From CAXMST01 sp038206985 (GTDB lineage: Bacteria; Actinomycetota; Thermoleophilia; Solirubrobacterales; 70-9), in contig JBBRAH010000013.1 of assembly GCA_038206985.1 (NCBI GenBank), forward strand, positions 1 to 64,000: a stretch of 64,000 nt of DNA, given 5' to 3'. A model generated the notes under the pieces. It saw only the letters and a program-made list of their open reading frames with translations, was not told the DNA's origin and searched no databases. The number at the start of each line of letters is the position of its first letter. Position 1 is the stretch's first letter. This document shows positions 15,866 to 23,877 of this stretch, piece after piece. A program made the translations under genes and the position numbers.

Positions 15866-16842
15866 ACGGACCAGTGTGCGAGATCGCGACCGGTGAACTC
15901 CCGCAGTCGCTCGGCGTCCTCGTGGAGGACCTCGATCACCTCTTCGCCGAGAGCCTCGCTGATGCCCTCGGGCTTGGAGATCGGCTTTGCCAGCGGCAGC
16001 GCCATATCGAGCGCCAGCCAGACGCGACGGGGTACGTGGCTACCCCAGCGTGACTTGCTCATCTTCTGCACGCGCATGCCCAGTTTGGTCGCACGTTTCT
16101 TGCGGGAGGTCGAGTGACGCATCTGGTCGAACTTGGGATGTTCGAACTCGGCGTCGACGCCGACGAACTCGAACACCCTGCGCAGAGTCGCCGCGCGGTC
16201 GTCGCGCAGATCCGCATTGTCGATCACCAGGATCTGGTCGCGCTTGTAGAACTCGAGGAAGCGCTGGAGCTGGTCGAAGTAGCGACTGCGCGCGACGTAG
16301 GAGGTGTTCGGATGCAGGAGCGTCTGGCTCAGGCTGCCCTTCTCGCGCCGTTTGGCGAAGTTGTGGACGTAGTGGGCGGCCATCCGGTCGAGCGGGTCGC
16401 GGACCAGGTAGATCAGCTTGGCGTCGGGCACAACCCCGGCCATCCGCTCCGGTACGCCCATGTGCTGCGGGAACGCGCTGTAGTTCGGCGATGCCTCGCC
16501 GCGGCAGCGCGCGTTCGGGTCGAAGTGCCGGGCGTACCACTCCAGGCCCCGGCCCCAGTTGCGCTCGGCAATGAAGAAGTTGAGCTCCTTCGGGCTCGAC
16601 ATCGAGACCTCCGGGTGCAGGCTCAGGTAGTAGTGCAGTCCACTCGTGCCGCACTTCTGCGCGCCGATGATGATCAGATTGGGCAGCGTCAGACCGCGCG
16701 AAGACGCGTCGTCTTGCGCACCAGAAGATGTGCGGCCGCTGCTGTCTCCATGCGCGACTGCAGACGGCTCAGGGCTGGCCGGAGCCTCCATGGATACCCG
16801 GGAGGGTAGCGGAGCGGCTGCCCTGATTCCTCGCTCACGCAT
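15862..16842 (-). CDS. Sulfotransferase, PAPS-dependent (first type)
   Basis: 326 residues from ATG 16842, preceded by GGGGGAGG. The 5'-phosphosulfate loop IIIGAQKCGTSGLHYYL and the 3'-phosphate motif KLIYLVRDPLDRMAAHYVH are intact, with the FIAERNWGRGLEWYARHF segment typical of heparan-sulfate-like sulfotransferases. It would transfer sulfate from PAPS to a hydroxyl or amine of a glycan. It differs clearly from the three tandem paralogs upstream (GAQKCGTS rather than GGTGRSGTH), so it likely sulfates a different position. It overlaps its neighbours by 4 and 8 bases. Confidence 0.88.
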   Translation of the reverse strand: MRERGIRAAAPLPSRVSMEAPASPEPSAVAHGDSSGRTSSGAQDDASSRGLTLPNLIIIGAQKCGTSGLHYYLSLHPEVSMSSPKELNFFIAERNWGRGLEWYARHFDPNARCRGEASPNYSAFPQHMGVPERMAGVVPDAKLIYLVRDPLDRMAAHYVHNFAKRREKGSLSQTLLHPNTSYVARSRYFDQLQRFLEFYKRDQILVIDNADLRDDRAATLRRVFEFVGVDAEFEHPKFDQMRHSTSRKKRATKLGMRVQKMSKSRWGSHVPRRVWLALDMALPLAKPISKPEGISEALGEEVIEVLHEDAERLREFTGRDLAHWSV

Positions 16843-18355
16843 GGTCGGCCTCCCCCTCTGCGCCGCCGATCCTGCGGATCGGCCAGCGGCCCCGCCATGG
16901 TGAGAGCGCCAGCTCGACCCGGCGATCGACCAGCTCGTCATATGCGGGGTCGGAGCTCTGCATGCCGACCTCGGCCGGGCTCGGTAGGCGTTGGATCCCG
17001 ACCCCGAGACGACGCATCGCGGCGAAGTCCAGCGAGTCGGTTATGACCAGCACCCTCCCGCGGTCCACGGCGAGCGAGTCGATTGCGGCGGACAGCTCGT
17101 GCTCGAAGCTCTCGGGATCGACCTCCAGGGCGAGGATCACGCCCCGCGGCTTGCGTCGCTCCGGGTGGCCGAGAAGATCGCGGGCGGTGAGCGCGAGCGC
17201 GAGCGGCAGGCTGGGGCCGACTGGATGACTCGAGCTGTGCAGCCATCGCCGCATGCGGCTGCTGTCGCGCACGGCGGGCTGCGGCGGCGCGCCACTCGCG
17301 AGCGCAGCCACCAGCTGGGCCGCCGCAACCGCGCCATTGGGCCGGGCGAGCTCCCGGCAGCGGTCGGCGAGCCTCACGCGCCGTGCGGGATCGAGCAGCT
17401 CTCCCAGCGCCTCCTCCAGACCGGCCGCCTCGGGTCCCTCGACGGCGATCGCGGCGCCCTCGGTTGCCGCCCAGGCCGCGCGAGCTGCCTGATCGTCGGT
17501 ATTGCGCGGCATCGGGACGAAGAGCGTGGGCACGGCGAAGGCCAGCAGCTCGTGGAAGGCGTTGTAGCCGGCGGCGGCGATCGCGAAGTCGAAGGCGCGG
17601 AGGTAGCGGCTGACCGGGAACGTCGCGCTGAGCCGCACCGTGCCCTCCGGCACGCGCAGACCGGCGCCGATGCTCGACGCCAGTGCAGCGACCTGGAGTT
17701 CACCACTGCCGCTCAACCTGTGCAGGACGCGGGCCACCGCCGCGTCGGTGGCTCCCCCCTGCCCCAGATTCACGAGCGCGGTCGGGCGCCCCGGATCCAG
17801 ACCCAGCTCGGCGGCTGCATCGGCGCGGTCGAGCAGCTCGCTCTCGTCGAGGTAGACGATCGGCTCGACCGCAACCACCTCGTCGCGGCGGGCGACGGTG
17901 GGCCCGCGGTCCCTCTCACCGGCGAGCTCGCCGGGTTCGAGCACCAGGTCGAAGGCGCCGGTGCGCTGGAGCGCGGCGTCCTGCGTGCCCGCGCGCCACA
18001 GCGGCCGCCGCGACCAGACCGAGGGCGGGGCCCCCGGGGCGCTGAGCACGTGCGTGACCGCCCGGTAGGGGTGCACCCCGTCGAAGACCACGAGGTCGGG
18101 GCGCTCGTCGGCGAGCAGCATCTCGAAGCGGTGGCGCAGGCGCATGTTCCACTGCCAATCCGACCCCGACCCGGGTCGCCTGTAGCCGGGGAAGTACTCG
18201 GCCCGGAAGCCGGCGCCGACCACGGCACCGACTGCCTGCGACAGCGTGAAGAAGCTGGGCTCGAGATCGGCGGGCAGGCGGCGGGCAATCGACATCGCCC
18301 GGTTCAGGTGCCCGAGCCCGGTCCCATTGCTGGTAGCGAACAGGACGCGGCTCAT
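16835..18355 (-). CDS. GT-B glycosyltransferase, MurG-like, with extra C-terminal domain
   Basis: 506 residues. It begins VLFATSNGTGLGHLNRAMSI, the Gly-rich acceptor loop of MurG/GT28-type enzymes. The second Rossmann half contains LVNLGQGGATD and the nucleotide-sugar site AAGYNAFHELLAFAVPTLFVP plus NTDDQAARAAW. After about residue 370 an extra domain of about 130 residues has Rossmann-like strands (RKPRGVILALEVD, RGRVLVITDSLDFAAM). It would add a sugar from a UDP-sugar to a cytoplasmic acceptor. It lies inside the sulfotransferase/flippase unit with 4-8 base overlaps, so it probably builds the glycan that is sulfated. Confidence 0.8.
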   Translation of the reverse strand: MSRVLFATSNGTGLGHLNRAMSIARRLPADLEPSFFTLSQAVGAVVGAGFRAEYFPGYRRPGSGSDWQWNMRLRHRFEMLLADERPDLVVFDGVHPYRAVTHVLSAPGAPPSVWSRRPLWRAGTQDAALQRTGAFDLVLEPGELAGERDRGPTVARRDEVVAVEPIVYLDESELLDRADAAAELGLDPGRPTALVNLGQGGATDAAVARVLHRLSGSGELQVAALASSIGAGLRVPEGTVRLSATFPVSRYLRAFDFAIAAAGYNAFHELLAFAVPTLFVPMPRNTDDQAARAAWAATEGAAIAVEGPEAAGLEEALGELLDPARRVRLADRCRELARPNGAVAAAQLVAALASGAPPQPAVRDSSRMRRWLHSSSHPVGPSLPLALALTARDLLGHPERRKPRGVILALEVDPESFEHELSAAIDSLAVDRGRVLVITDSLDFAAMRRLGVGIQRLPSPAEVGMQSSDPAYDELVDRRVELALSPWRGRWPIRRIGGAEGEADHA

Positions 18356-19296
18356 CCGCCAACCTGCTCCCGTTCGAGCGCCGCGCGCAGGACGGGGGCG
18401 GCGTGATTGCCCTCCGCCTCGAGAGTCGTCACAGCCCGCTCATAACGCCGCTGGACCCGGCGACGGCCGAGTGCGCCAAGCTGCAAGCGCCAGCGACCGC
18501 TGTGAGCCGCCTCAGGCGTCACCTGGGCCTCGAACCATGACCGCAGCCGTGCCTCGTCCCGCAGGCCCAAGAACTCCAGCAGCTCGCCGTAAACGCGCTC
18601 ACGTTCGGGACCGACCAGATCGTCGAGCATCACCACCTGGAAGGCATCGGGGCCGAGCGCCCAGGCCGCACCATCCTCGGAGCCGCGAACTCCGCGCTCG
18701 ATCTCGCGCAGGCGCTGCTCCCACCAGCCGATCGCGGCGCCGACGTTGTCGGGGCCCCAGGTCTTCCCGGTGACCGATGCCGCGGAGTCGCGGCCGTCCC
18801 GCAGGGCGTGGATCACCTTCGCCTCGGGGAAGAGCCGCAGCAGAGTCTGGGCTTCCTTGACGTTGTGCGAGGACATCTCCACCAGGCCGGGCTTGCCGGC
18901 ACGGGTTGCGGCCGGCCCGAGCAGGTCGAGGCAGAGGTTGCGGCACGCGGTGATCCGGCCGGACGGATAGGCATCCTCGAACCGCTGCAGAGCCGCTTCG
19001 AAGGTGACCTCGTCCATCAGGTTGTAGAGCCCGCGCGGGCGACCGTCTACGCGCACCCTGTGCCACCAGAACCCGCGCAGCTTCTCGAGGTAGCCGGCGA
19101 GGGTGATCCTGCTCTCGAGCAGGTCCGGCATCCCGCGCTTGTTGCAGTGGAAGCGCGCCTCGATCGGCACATCGGCGAGCTGCGAGTGGCGACCGAGCAG
19201 CTGGGCGATGGCATGGGTGCCCGAGCGTCCCGTACCTCCCACGAAGACGATCGGCGGCTCGTCCCGAGCCGGGGCGAAGCCCGCCTCCTCGCTCAC
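18352..19296 (-). CDS. Sulfotransferase, tandem paralog 1
   Basis: 314 residues. The PAPS loop IVFVGGTGRSGTHAIAQLLG is followed by RFHCNKRGMPDLL, then EAKVIHALRDGRDSAASV (3'-phosphate site) and IGWWEQRLREIERG. The three consecutive paralogs share these blocks in the same order. The enzyme should use PAPS to sulfate a carbohydrate or lipid-linked acceptor. The start overlaps the neighbouring paralog's stop by 4 bases, and its own stop overlaps the glycosyltransferase start. Confidence 0.87.
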   Translation of the reverse strand: MSEEAGFAPARDEPPIVFVGGTGRSGTHAIAQLLGRHSQLADVPIEARFHCNKRGMPDLLESRITLAGYLEKLRGFWWHRVRVDGRPRGLYNLMDEVTFEAALQRFEDAYPSGRITACRNLCLDLLGPAATRAGKPGLVEMSSHNVKEAQTLLRLFPEAKVIHALRDGRDSAASVTGKTWGPDNVGAAIGWWEQRLREIERGVRGSEDGAAWALGPDAFQVVMLDDLVGPERERVYGELLEFLGLRDEARLRSWFEAQVTPEAAHSGRWRLQLGALGRRRVQRRYERAVTTLEAEGNHAAPVLRAALEREQVGG

Positions 19297-20282
19297 GCCG
19301 GCTGGCGCCCGTATGCCGCGCGTAGCTGTGGAGCGCAGTGGAACCCGTCTACCTCGAGGCGCGTCAGGGCCTTCTCGTACTCGCGGACCAGCTCGTCCTG
19401 GCGGCCGGAGCTGAGGCCCTCCCGCCAGCGCTCCTGGTGGGCCGCGTCAGCGCTCATCTCCTCCTCGAAGAAGGCACGCATCGCCGGGGCGTCGTCGAGA
19501 CCCGTGAACTCGCGCAGTTCGGCGTAGACACCCTCGCGGTCCCCGTCGACGAGGTCGTCGAGGCTGACGGTCAGAAGACGGTCCGGCGCCGGCAACTGCC
19601 GCACGCCGCGCTCGATGTTGCGCAGACGCCCCTCCCACCAGCGCAGACCCTCGAACTGGTCACGCGGGTGGGAGCGCTTCTGGCGCTTGGAGACCTTCGA
19701 GGATCCGGCGTCGCGCCCGTCGCGAACGGTGTGGATCAGCTTGCACTCCGGGAACAGGCGCTGCAGCGTCGGCCCCTCGGCGACGGTGAAGCAGCTCATC
19801 TCGATCAGGCCGGGCTTGTCCTGCTCAGCGGTCAACGGCCAGAGCAGGTCGAGGAACAGGTTGCGGCAGGCCAGGTCGAGGTCACGGGGATGGGTGCGCT
19901 CGAACTCGGTCACGGCCAGGCCGAAGCGCTCGCGGGGCACCACCTTGTGCAGGCCCCGGACCTTGCGACCCATGGCCAGGCGCTTGGCCACCACCGGCGC
20001 CACCTCCCCGGCGCGGATCCGCTTCCACCAGAACTTCTTCAGCTTCTTGAGGAAGACATCGACGCTGACCTCGCCCGAGAGCAGGTCCGGGAAACCCTGG
20101 GGGTTGCAGTGGAAGCGGCACTCGATCGGGACGCGCGCGTAGTTGGGATGAGCGCCGAGCAGATGCGAGATCACGTGGGTGCCGGAGCGGCCCGTGCCGC
20201 CGACGAAGACCAGGTCCGGGGACTCCGGGCGAACCGGCAGGCCGAGCTCAGCCGCACTCTCCGCTGTTCCGGGGGTGCTCAT
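19293..20282 (-). CDS. Sulfotransferase, tandem paralog 2
   Basis: 329 residues. Motifs: LVFVGGTGRSGTHVISHLLG, RFHCNPQGFPDLLSG, LIEMSCFTVAEGPTLQRLFP, CKLIHTVRDGRDAGSS and GLRWWEGRLRNIERG. The same architecture as its two neighbours shows it arose by tandem duplication, yet the middle part (LKKFWWKRIRAGEVAP, then KVRGLHKVVPRERF) differs, which suggests a different acceptor. It overlaps by 4 bases on both sides, so the three are translated as one block. Confidence 0.87.
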   Translation of the reverse strand: MSTPGTAESAAELGLPVRPESPDLVFVGGTGRSGTHVISHLLGAHPNYARVPIECRFHCNPQGFPDLLSGEVSVDVFLKKLKKFWWKRIRAGEVAPVVAKRLAMGRKVRGLHKVVPRERFGLAVTEFERTHPRDLDLACRNLFLDLLWPLTAEQDKPGLIEMSCFTVAEGPTLQRLFPECKLIHTVRDGRDAGSSKVSKRQKRSHPRDQFEGLRWWEGRLRNIERGVRQLPAPDRLLTVSLDDLVDGDREGVYAELREFTGLDDAPAMRAFFEEEMSADAAHQERWREGLSSGRQDELVREYEKALTRLEVDGFHCAPQLRAAYGRQPA

Positions 20283-21247
20283 CCCCCCGCCTTCATCTCG
20301 TAGGTCCGGCGCAGCTGCGGGGCGCAGTGGACGCCGTCGGCCTCGAGGCGGTCGAGGATCTCGCGGTACTCCGCCTCGATCTCGTCCTGGTGGCGCTTGG
20401 GGACGTTCTCGCGCCAGCGCTCGAGGTGGGCGTTGCGATCCTTGACCCTGTTCTGGAAGTAGTTGAGCATTGCCTCCTCGTTGCGCAGCCCGGCGAAGCG
20501 ACGGGTGAGGCGGTAGATGCGGCGTCGATCACCGCCGACGAGCTCGTCGAGGCTGACCGGGTAGACCCGTCCGGGCTCGACCCCGCGGGCGCCCTCGTCG
20601 ATGCGGCGGATGCGTCCCTCCCACCACTCGAGCCCCTGCTTCATCGTGCGGGGACGGGTCAGCCAGCGGGCCTGCCCGACGCGCGAGGCGGCCGTGTCAC
20701 GACCGTCGCGAACGACGTGGAGGAACTTGGCCTCCGGAAAGAGCAGGCCCAGGGTGGGGGCCTCGGCGACCACGTCGCAGCTCTGCTCGATCAGCCCGGA
20801 GCTGGCCTCCTCCGCGGCCAGCGGCCAGAGCAGGTCGAAGAACAGCTGCCTGCAGGCCGCCTCCGGCTCCTGACGCTCGCAGCGCCGCAGGAAGGCCTCA
20901 CATGCCGCGTCGAGACGCTGGCGCGGGACGTAGCGATGGATTCCCCGAAAGCTCATCCGGGTGATCTCGAAGTTGCGATACCAGTGCTTGCGTAGGCGCC
21001 AGACGAACAACTCCGGGCTCGTCTGGCCGCGCAGGACATCGGGGAAGCCCCCGGGATCGGTGTGGAAGCGGGCCTCGTTGGGCACCTTGCGGTAATAGCT
21101 GTGGCTGCCGAGGATCTTGGCCAGCACGTGCGTGCCCGAGCGCCCGGTCCCGCCGATGAACAGCAGGGGTGCCGGGGTGAATACCTCGGAGTCGTCGGCA
21201 CGTTCGAGTGCAGCCTCGATGTCGAGTGCGGTCGGAGCAGTCATCAT
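20279..21247 (-). CDS. Sulfotransferase, tandem paralog 3 (first gene of the cluster)
   Basis: 322 residues from ATG 21247 (GGAGG about 13 bases upstream; an in-frame ATG at 21277 is possible, and 21244 gives one residue less). Motifs: LLFIGGTGRSGTHVLAKILG, RFHTDPGGFPDVLRG, LIEQSCDVVAEAPTLGLLFP, AKFLHVVRDGRDTAAS and GLEWWEGRIRRIDEG. It is the promoter-proximal gene of the six-gene sulfated-glycan unit. A GC hairpin at 21306-21334 separates it from the divIC-like gene upstream. Confidence 0.87.
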   Translation of the reverse strand: MMTAPTALDIEAALERADDSEVFTPAPLLFIGGTGRSGTHVLAKILGSHSYYRKVPNEARFHTDPGGFPDVLRGQTSPELFVWRLRKHWYRNFEITRMSFRGIHRYVPRQRLDAACEAFLRRCERQEPEAACRQLFFDLLWPLAAEEASSGLIEQSCDVVAEAPTLGLLFPEAKFLHVVRDGRDTAASRVGQARWLTRPRTMKQGLEWWEGRIRRIDEGARGVEPGRVYPVSLDELVGGDRRRIYRLTRRFAGLRNEEAMLNYFQNRVKDRNAHLERWRENVPKRHQDEIEAEYREILDRLEADGVHCAPQLRRTYEMKAGG

Positions 21248-21305
21248 CACTTCAGGTCGGCCTCCGGCGAATGGCACGGTAGGCGGAGCCCATCTGGAAC
21301 GGTTC

Positions 21306-21334
21306 GTTCCGGGCCCCCTGGAGGCCCCGGGAAC
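21306..21334 (-). terminator. Hairpin between divIC-like gene and the sulfotransferase cluster
   Basis: GTTCC(C)GGGGCC pairs with GGCCCGGAAC with one bulged base. It lies 16 bases after the divIC-like stop, in a 102-base gap, and probably ends the eno-side transcript before the sulfotransferase unit begins. Confidence 0.4.
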
Positions 21335-21349
21335 TTTAGATGAGGCGGC

Positions 21350-21697
21350 CTACTTGAGGCCTTCGACCTTGTAGGCCTGCTCCCCGACCCCGACCAGGCC
21401 CAGCTCGCGAGCCTGGCGGATAGCCGCGGCCGGCGTCTGCAATTCGGTTGCCTGCCGCTTCAGGCGGTCGTTCTCGCTCTGCAGCTCCGCGAGCCGCGCC
21501 TCGGCCGCCTTCGACTCCTGCCAGCTGTCCACCAGGTGGATCACGGGCCGGATATATGACGCGATCACGGCGACCAGGACCAGGACCAGAACGATCCGTC
21601 CGACGCGGTCCCACTCGATGTTGGGACCGGTGGTGCGCCCCGGACCCGAGCGGGGAGCGATACGAGGGCGCGAACGCCGAGCCGTGGTGCTGCTCAC
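21350..21697 (-). CDS. Septum formation initiator, FtsB/DivIC family
   Basis: 115 residues: a basic cytoplasmic N-terminus (about 30 residues, RRSRPRIAPRSGPGR), one membrane helix (IVLVLVLVAVIASYI), and an outer coiled coil (SKAAEARLAELQSENDRLKRQ) followed by the family's short C-terminal part (ARELGLVGVGEQAYKVEGL). It belongs to the FtsL-FtsB-FtsQ complex that activates septal wall synthesis. Its place directly downstream of eno is the classic actinobacterial and Gram-positive order. Confidence 0.88.
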   Translation of the reverse strand: MSSTTARRSRPRIAPRSGPGRTTGPNIEWDRVGRIVLVLVLVAVIASYIRPVIHLVDSWQESKAAEARLAELQSENDRLKRQATELQTPAAAIRQARELGLVGVGEQAYKVEGLK

Positions 21698-21788
21698 GCC
21701 ACCCCATTCGACCCCGAAAGCCGGTTGCCTGCAAGCAAATTGGCTGCAAGCGAGGTTGCGGGAGTGGTGGCGGGACGGGCCCCGCCCC

Positions 21789-23090
21789 CTACCGTCCTGA
21801 GTAGGCGCTCAGTCCGGGGTAGCTGGCCTTGTCGCCCAGTTGCTCCTCGATGCGGAGCAGCTGGTTGTACTTGGCGACCCGATCGGAGCGCGAGGGGGCG
21901 CCGGTCTTGATCTGGCCGCAGCCGGTGGCCACGGCGAGGTCGGCGATCGTGGTGTCCTCGGTCTCGCCGGAGCGGTGCGACATCACCGCGCTGTAGCCAG
22001 CCTCGCGGGCCATACGGACGGCCTCGAGGGTCTCGGTGAGGGTTCCGATCTGATTGACCTTGACGAGGATCGAGTTGGCGACGCCGGTCTCGATGCCCCG
22101 GCCCAGGCGCTCGGGGTTGGTGACGAAGAGGTCGTCACCGACGAGCTGGCAGCGGTCGCCGGTGGCGTCGGTGAGCGCCTTCCAGCCGTCCCAGTCCTCC
22201 TCGTCCATGCCGTCCTCGATCGAGATGATCGGGTAGCGGGCGACCTTGTCGGCCCAGTAGGCGGCCATCTCGGCGGAGCTGAGGCTGCGGTTCTCGTGCT
22301 CGAGCACGTAGCTGCTCGAGTCGGAGTCGAAGACCTCGCTGGTCGCCGGGTCGAGGCAGATGAAGACGTCTTCGCCGGGCTTGTAGCCGGCGGCCTCGAT
22401 GCCCGCGACAAGCGCCTCGAGCGCGGCCTCGTTGGAGGGCAGGTCGGGTGCGAAGCCGCCCTCGTCGCCGACTGCCGTGTTCAGACCCTGTGCCTTGAGG
22501 TGGCCCTTGAGCGCGTGGAAGACCTCGGTGCCGATCCGCAGGCCCTCGCTGAAGCTCGAGGCGCCCGCCGGAGAAACCATGAACTCCTGGAAGTCCACCG
22601 AGTTGTCGGCATGGGAGCCGCCGTTGAGCACGTTCATCATCGGCACCGGCAGGACGGTGGGCTCGGCGCCCTCCCCGTCGTAGAGAGAGGCGACGTAGCG
22701 GTACAGCGGCTGCTCGGCGGCTGTTGCGGCTGCGCGGGCGACGGCCAGCGAGACGCCGAGGATCGCGTTGGCGCCCAGCCGAGATTTGTTCGGCGTGCCG
22801 TCGAGCTCGATCAGCGTCGTATCGACCTTGGCCTGGTCGGGTGCTGCGGCACCGCAGAGCGCATCGGCGATCTCGCCGTTGACGTTGGCGACCGCGCCGC
22901 CAACGCCCTTGCCACCCCAGCTCTCGCCACCGTCGCGAAGCTCGGTGGCCTCGAACTCACCGGTCGAGGCCCCCGAGGGCACCGCGGCGCGACCGTGGCC
23001 GCCTCCGTCGAGGCTGACCTCGACCTCAACGGTCGGGTTGCCTCGTGAGTCGAGGATCTGGCGGGCATGAATGTCGTTGATCACTGGCAT
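21789..23090 (-). CDS. eno: Enolase
   Basis: 433 residues. It converts 2-phosphoglycerate to phosphoenolpyruvate in glycolysis with magnesium. Motifs: RQILDSRGNPTVEVEV, VPSGASTGEFEA, MMNVLNGGSHADNSVDFQEF, VGDEGGFAPDL, the signature region ILVKVNQIGTLTETLEAVRMA and SHRSGETEDTTIADLAVATG, all complete. Length is standard. mazG lies 15 bases upstream and the divIC-like gene downstream, all on the same strand. Confidence 0.98.
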   Translation of the reverse strand: MPVINDIHARQILDSRGNPTVEVEVSLDGGGHGRAAVPSGASTGEFEATELRDGGESWGGKGVGGAVANVNGEIADALCGAAAPDQAKVDTTLIELDGTPNKSRLGANAILGVSLAVARAAATAAEQPLYRYVASLYDGEGAEPTVLPVPMMNVLNGGSHADNSVDFQEFMVSPAGASSFSEGLRIGTEVFHALKGHLKAQGLNTAVGDEGGFAPDLPSNEAALEALVAGIEAAGYKPGEDVFICLDPATSEVFDSDSSSYVLEHENRSLSSAEMAAYWADKVARYPIISIEDGMDEEDWDGWKALTDATGDRCQLVGDDLFVTNPERLGRGIETGVANSILVKVNQIGTLTETLEAVRMAREAGYSAVMSHRSGETEDTTIADLAVATGCGQIKTGAPSRSDRVAKYNQLLRIEEQLGDKASYPGLSAYSGR

Positions 23091-23105
23091 GGAGCGGGCA
23101 GTCTC

Positions 23106-23870
23106 TCACGCCTCGTCCGCCGAGGACTTGAACCGTGCGGTAGCAGCGCGCAGGGCGAGCTCCGGATCGGAGCGCAGGCGGCGTGAGATATCGACCACGG
23201 CGAAGAGGAGCTCACCCAGAGATTCGTCGATCGCGTCACGCGCCTGCGGCTCGGCACCGGGCGTGCCGTCGGCGCCGGCCTCCGCGAGCTGCTCCAGCCG
23301 GGCCAGCTCCTCGCGCGCGACGGCCGCCGCCCCGGCGATGCCCTCCCCCGTCCCGACCACGCCGAGCTCGGCGCCGTCGGGGGCCCGGTTGGCCGCCCGG
23401 CGCTGCAGCTTCCGCGCGAAGAGCAGGGCCGGCAGGTTTTCGGGAACGTCCGCGAACAGGCCGCTGCGACCCTCCTTGTCCTGCTTGATCTGGTCCCAGT
23501 TGGCGAGCACCTCGCCGGAGTCGGCGACCTCCGTCTCGCCGAACACGTGCGGATGGCGCCGGATCAGCTTCTCCGTCATGCCGGTAGCTACGGCCCCGAG
23601 GTCGCCGGCGCCACGCTCGGAGAGGAGCAGGGCGAGAAAGTGAACCTGAAAGAGAACGTCGCCGAGCTCGTCGAGCAGCTTCGCGTCGTCGCCCGACGCC
23701 GCGGCGTCGGCCAGCTCGTAGGCCTCCTCGACGGTGTGCGGGACGATCGAGCGCTCGTCCTGCTCGCGATCCCAGGGGCACTCGCGACGCAGCAGGCGGG
23801 TGATCTCGTCGAGCCGCTGAACGGCGGCAGCCGCCTCGGCCGACTGACCGTCACCGGCGCCCTTACTCAA
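23106..23870 (-). CDS. mazG: Nucleoside triphosphate pyrophosphohydrolase MazG
   Basis: 254 residues. It hydrolyses NTPs to NMP and pyrophosphate and clears abnormal nucleotides. The first MazG domain is complete: LTRLLRRECPWDREQ, then HTVEEAYELADA and KLLDELGDVLFQVHF, which supply the ExxE...ExxD magnesium site, then IRRHPHVFGE. A second, more diverged MazG-like half follows (GIAGAAAVAREELARLEQLAEA, IDESLGELLFAVVDISRRL). It lies between eno and the foldase gene with short gaps of 15 and 7 bases. Confidence 0.93.
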   Translation of the reverse strand: MSKGAGDGQSAEAAAAVQRLDEITRLLRRECPWDREQDERSIVPHTVEEAYELADAAASGDDAKLLDELGDVLFQVHFLALLLSERGAGDLGAVATGMTEKLIRRHPHVFGETEVADSGEVLANWDQIKQDKEGRSGLFADVPENLPALLFARKLQRRAANRAPDGAELGVVGTGEGIAGAAAVAREELARLEQLAEAGADGTPGAEPQARDAIDESLGELLFAVVDISRRLRSDPELALRAATARFKSSADEA

Positions 23871-23877
23871 GACCTGA

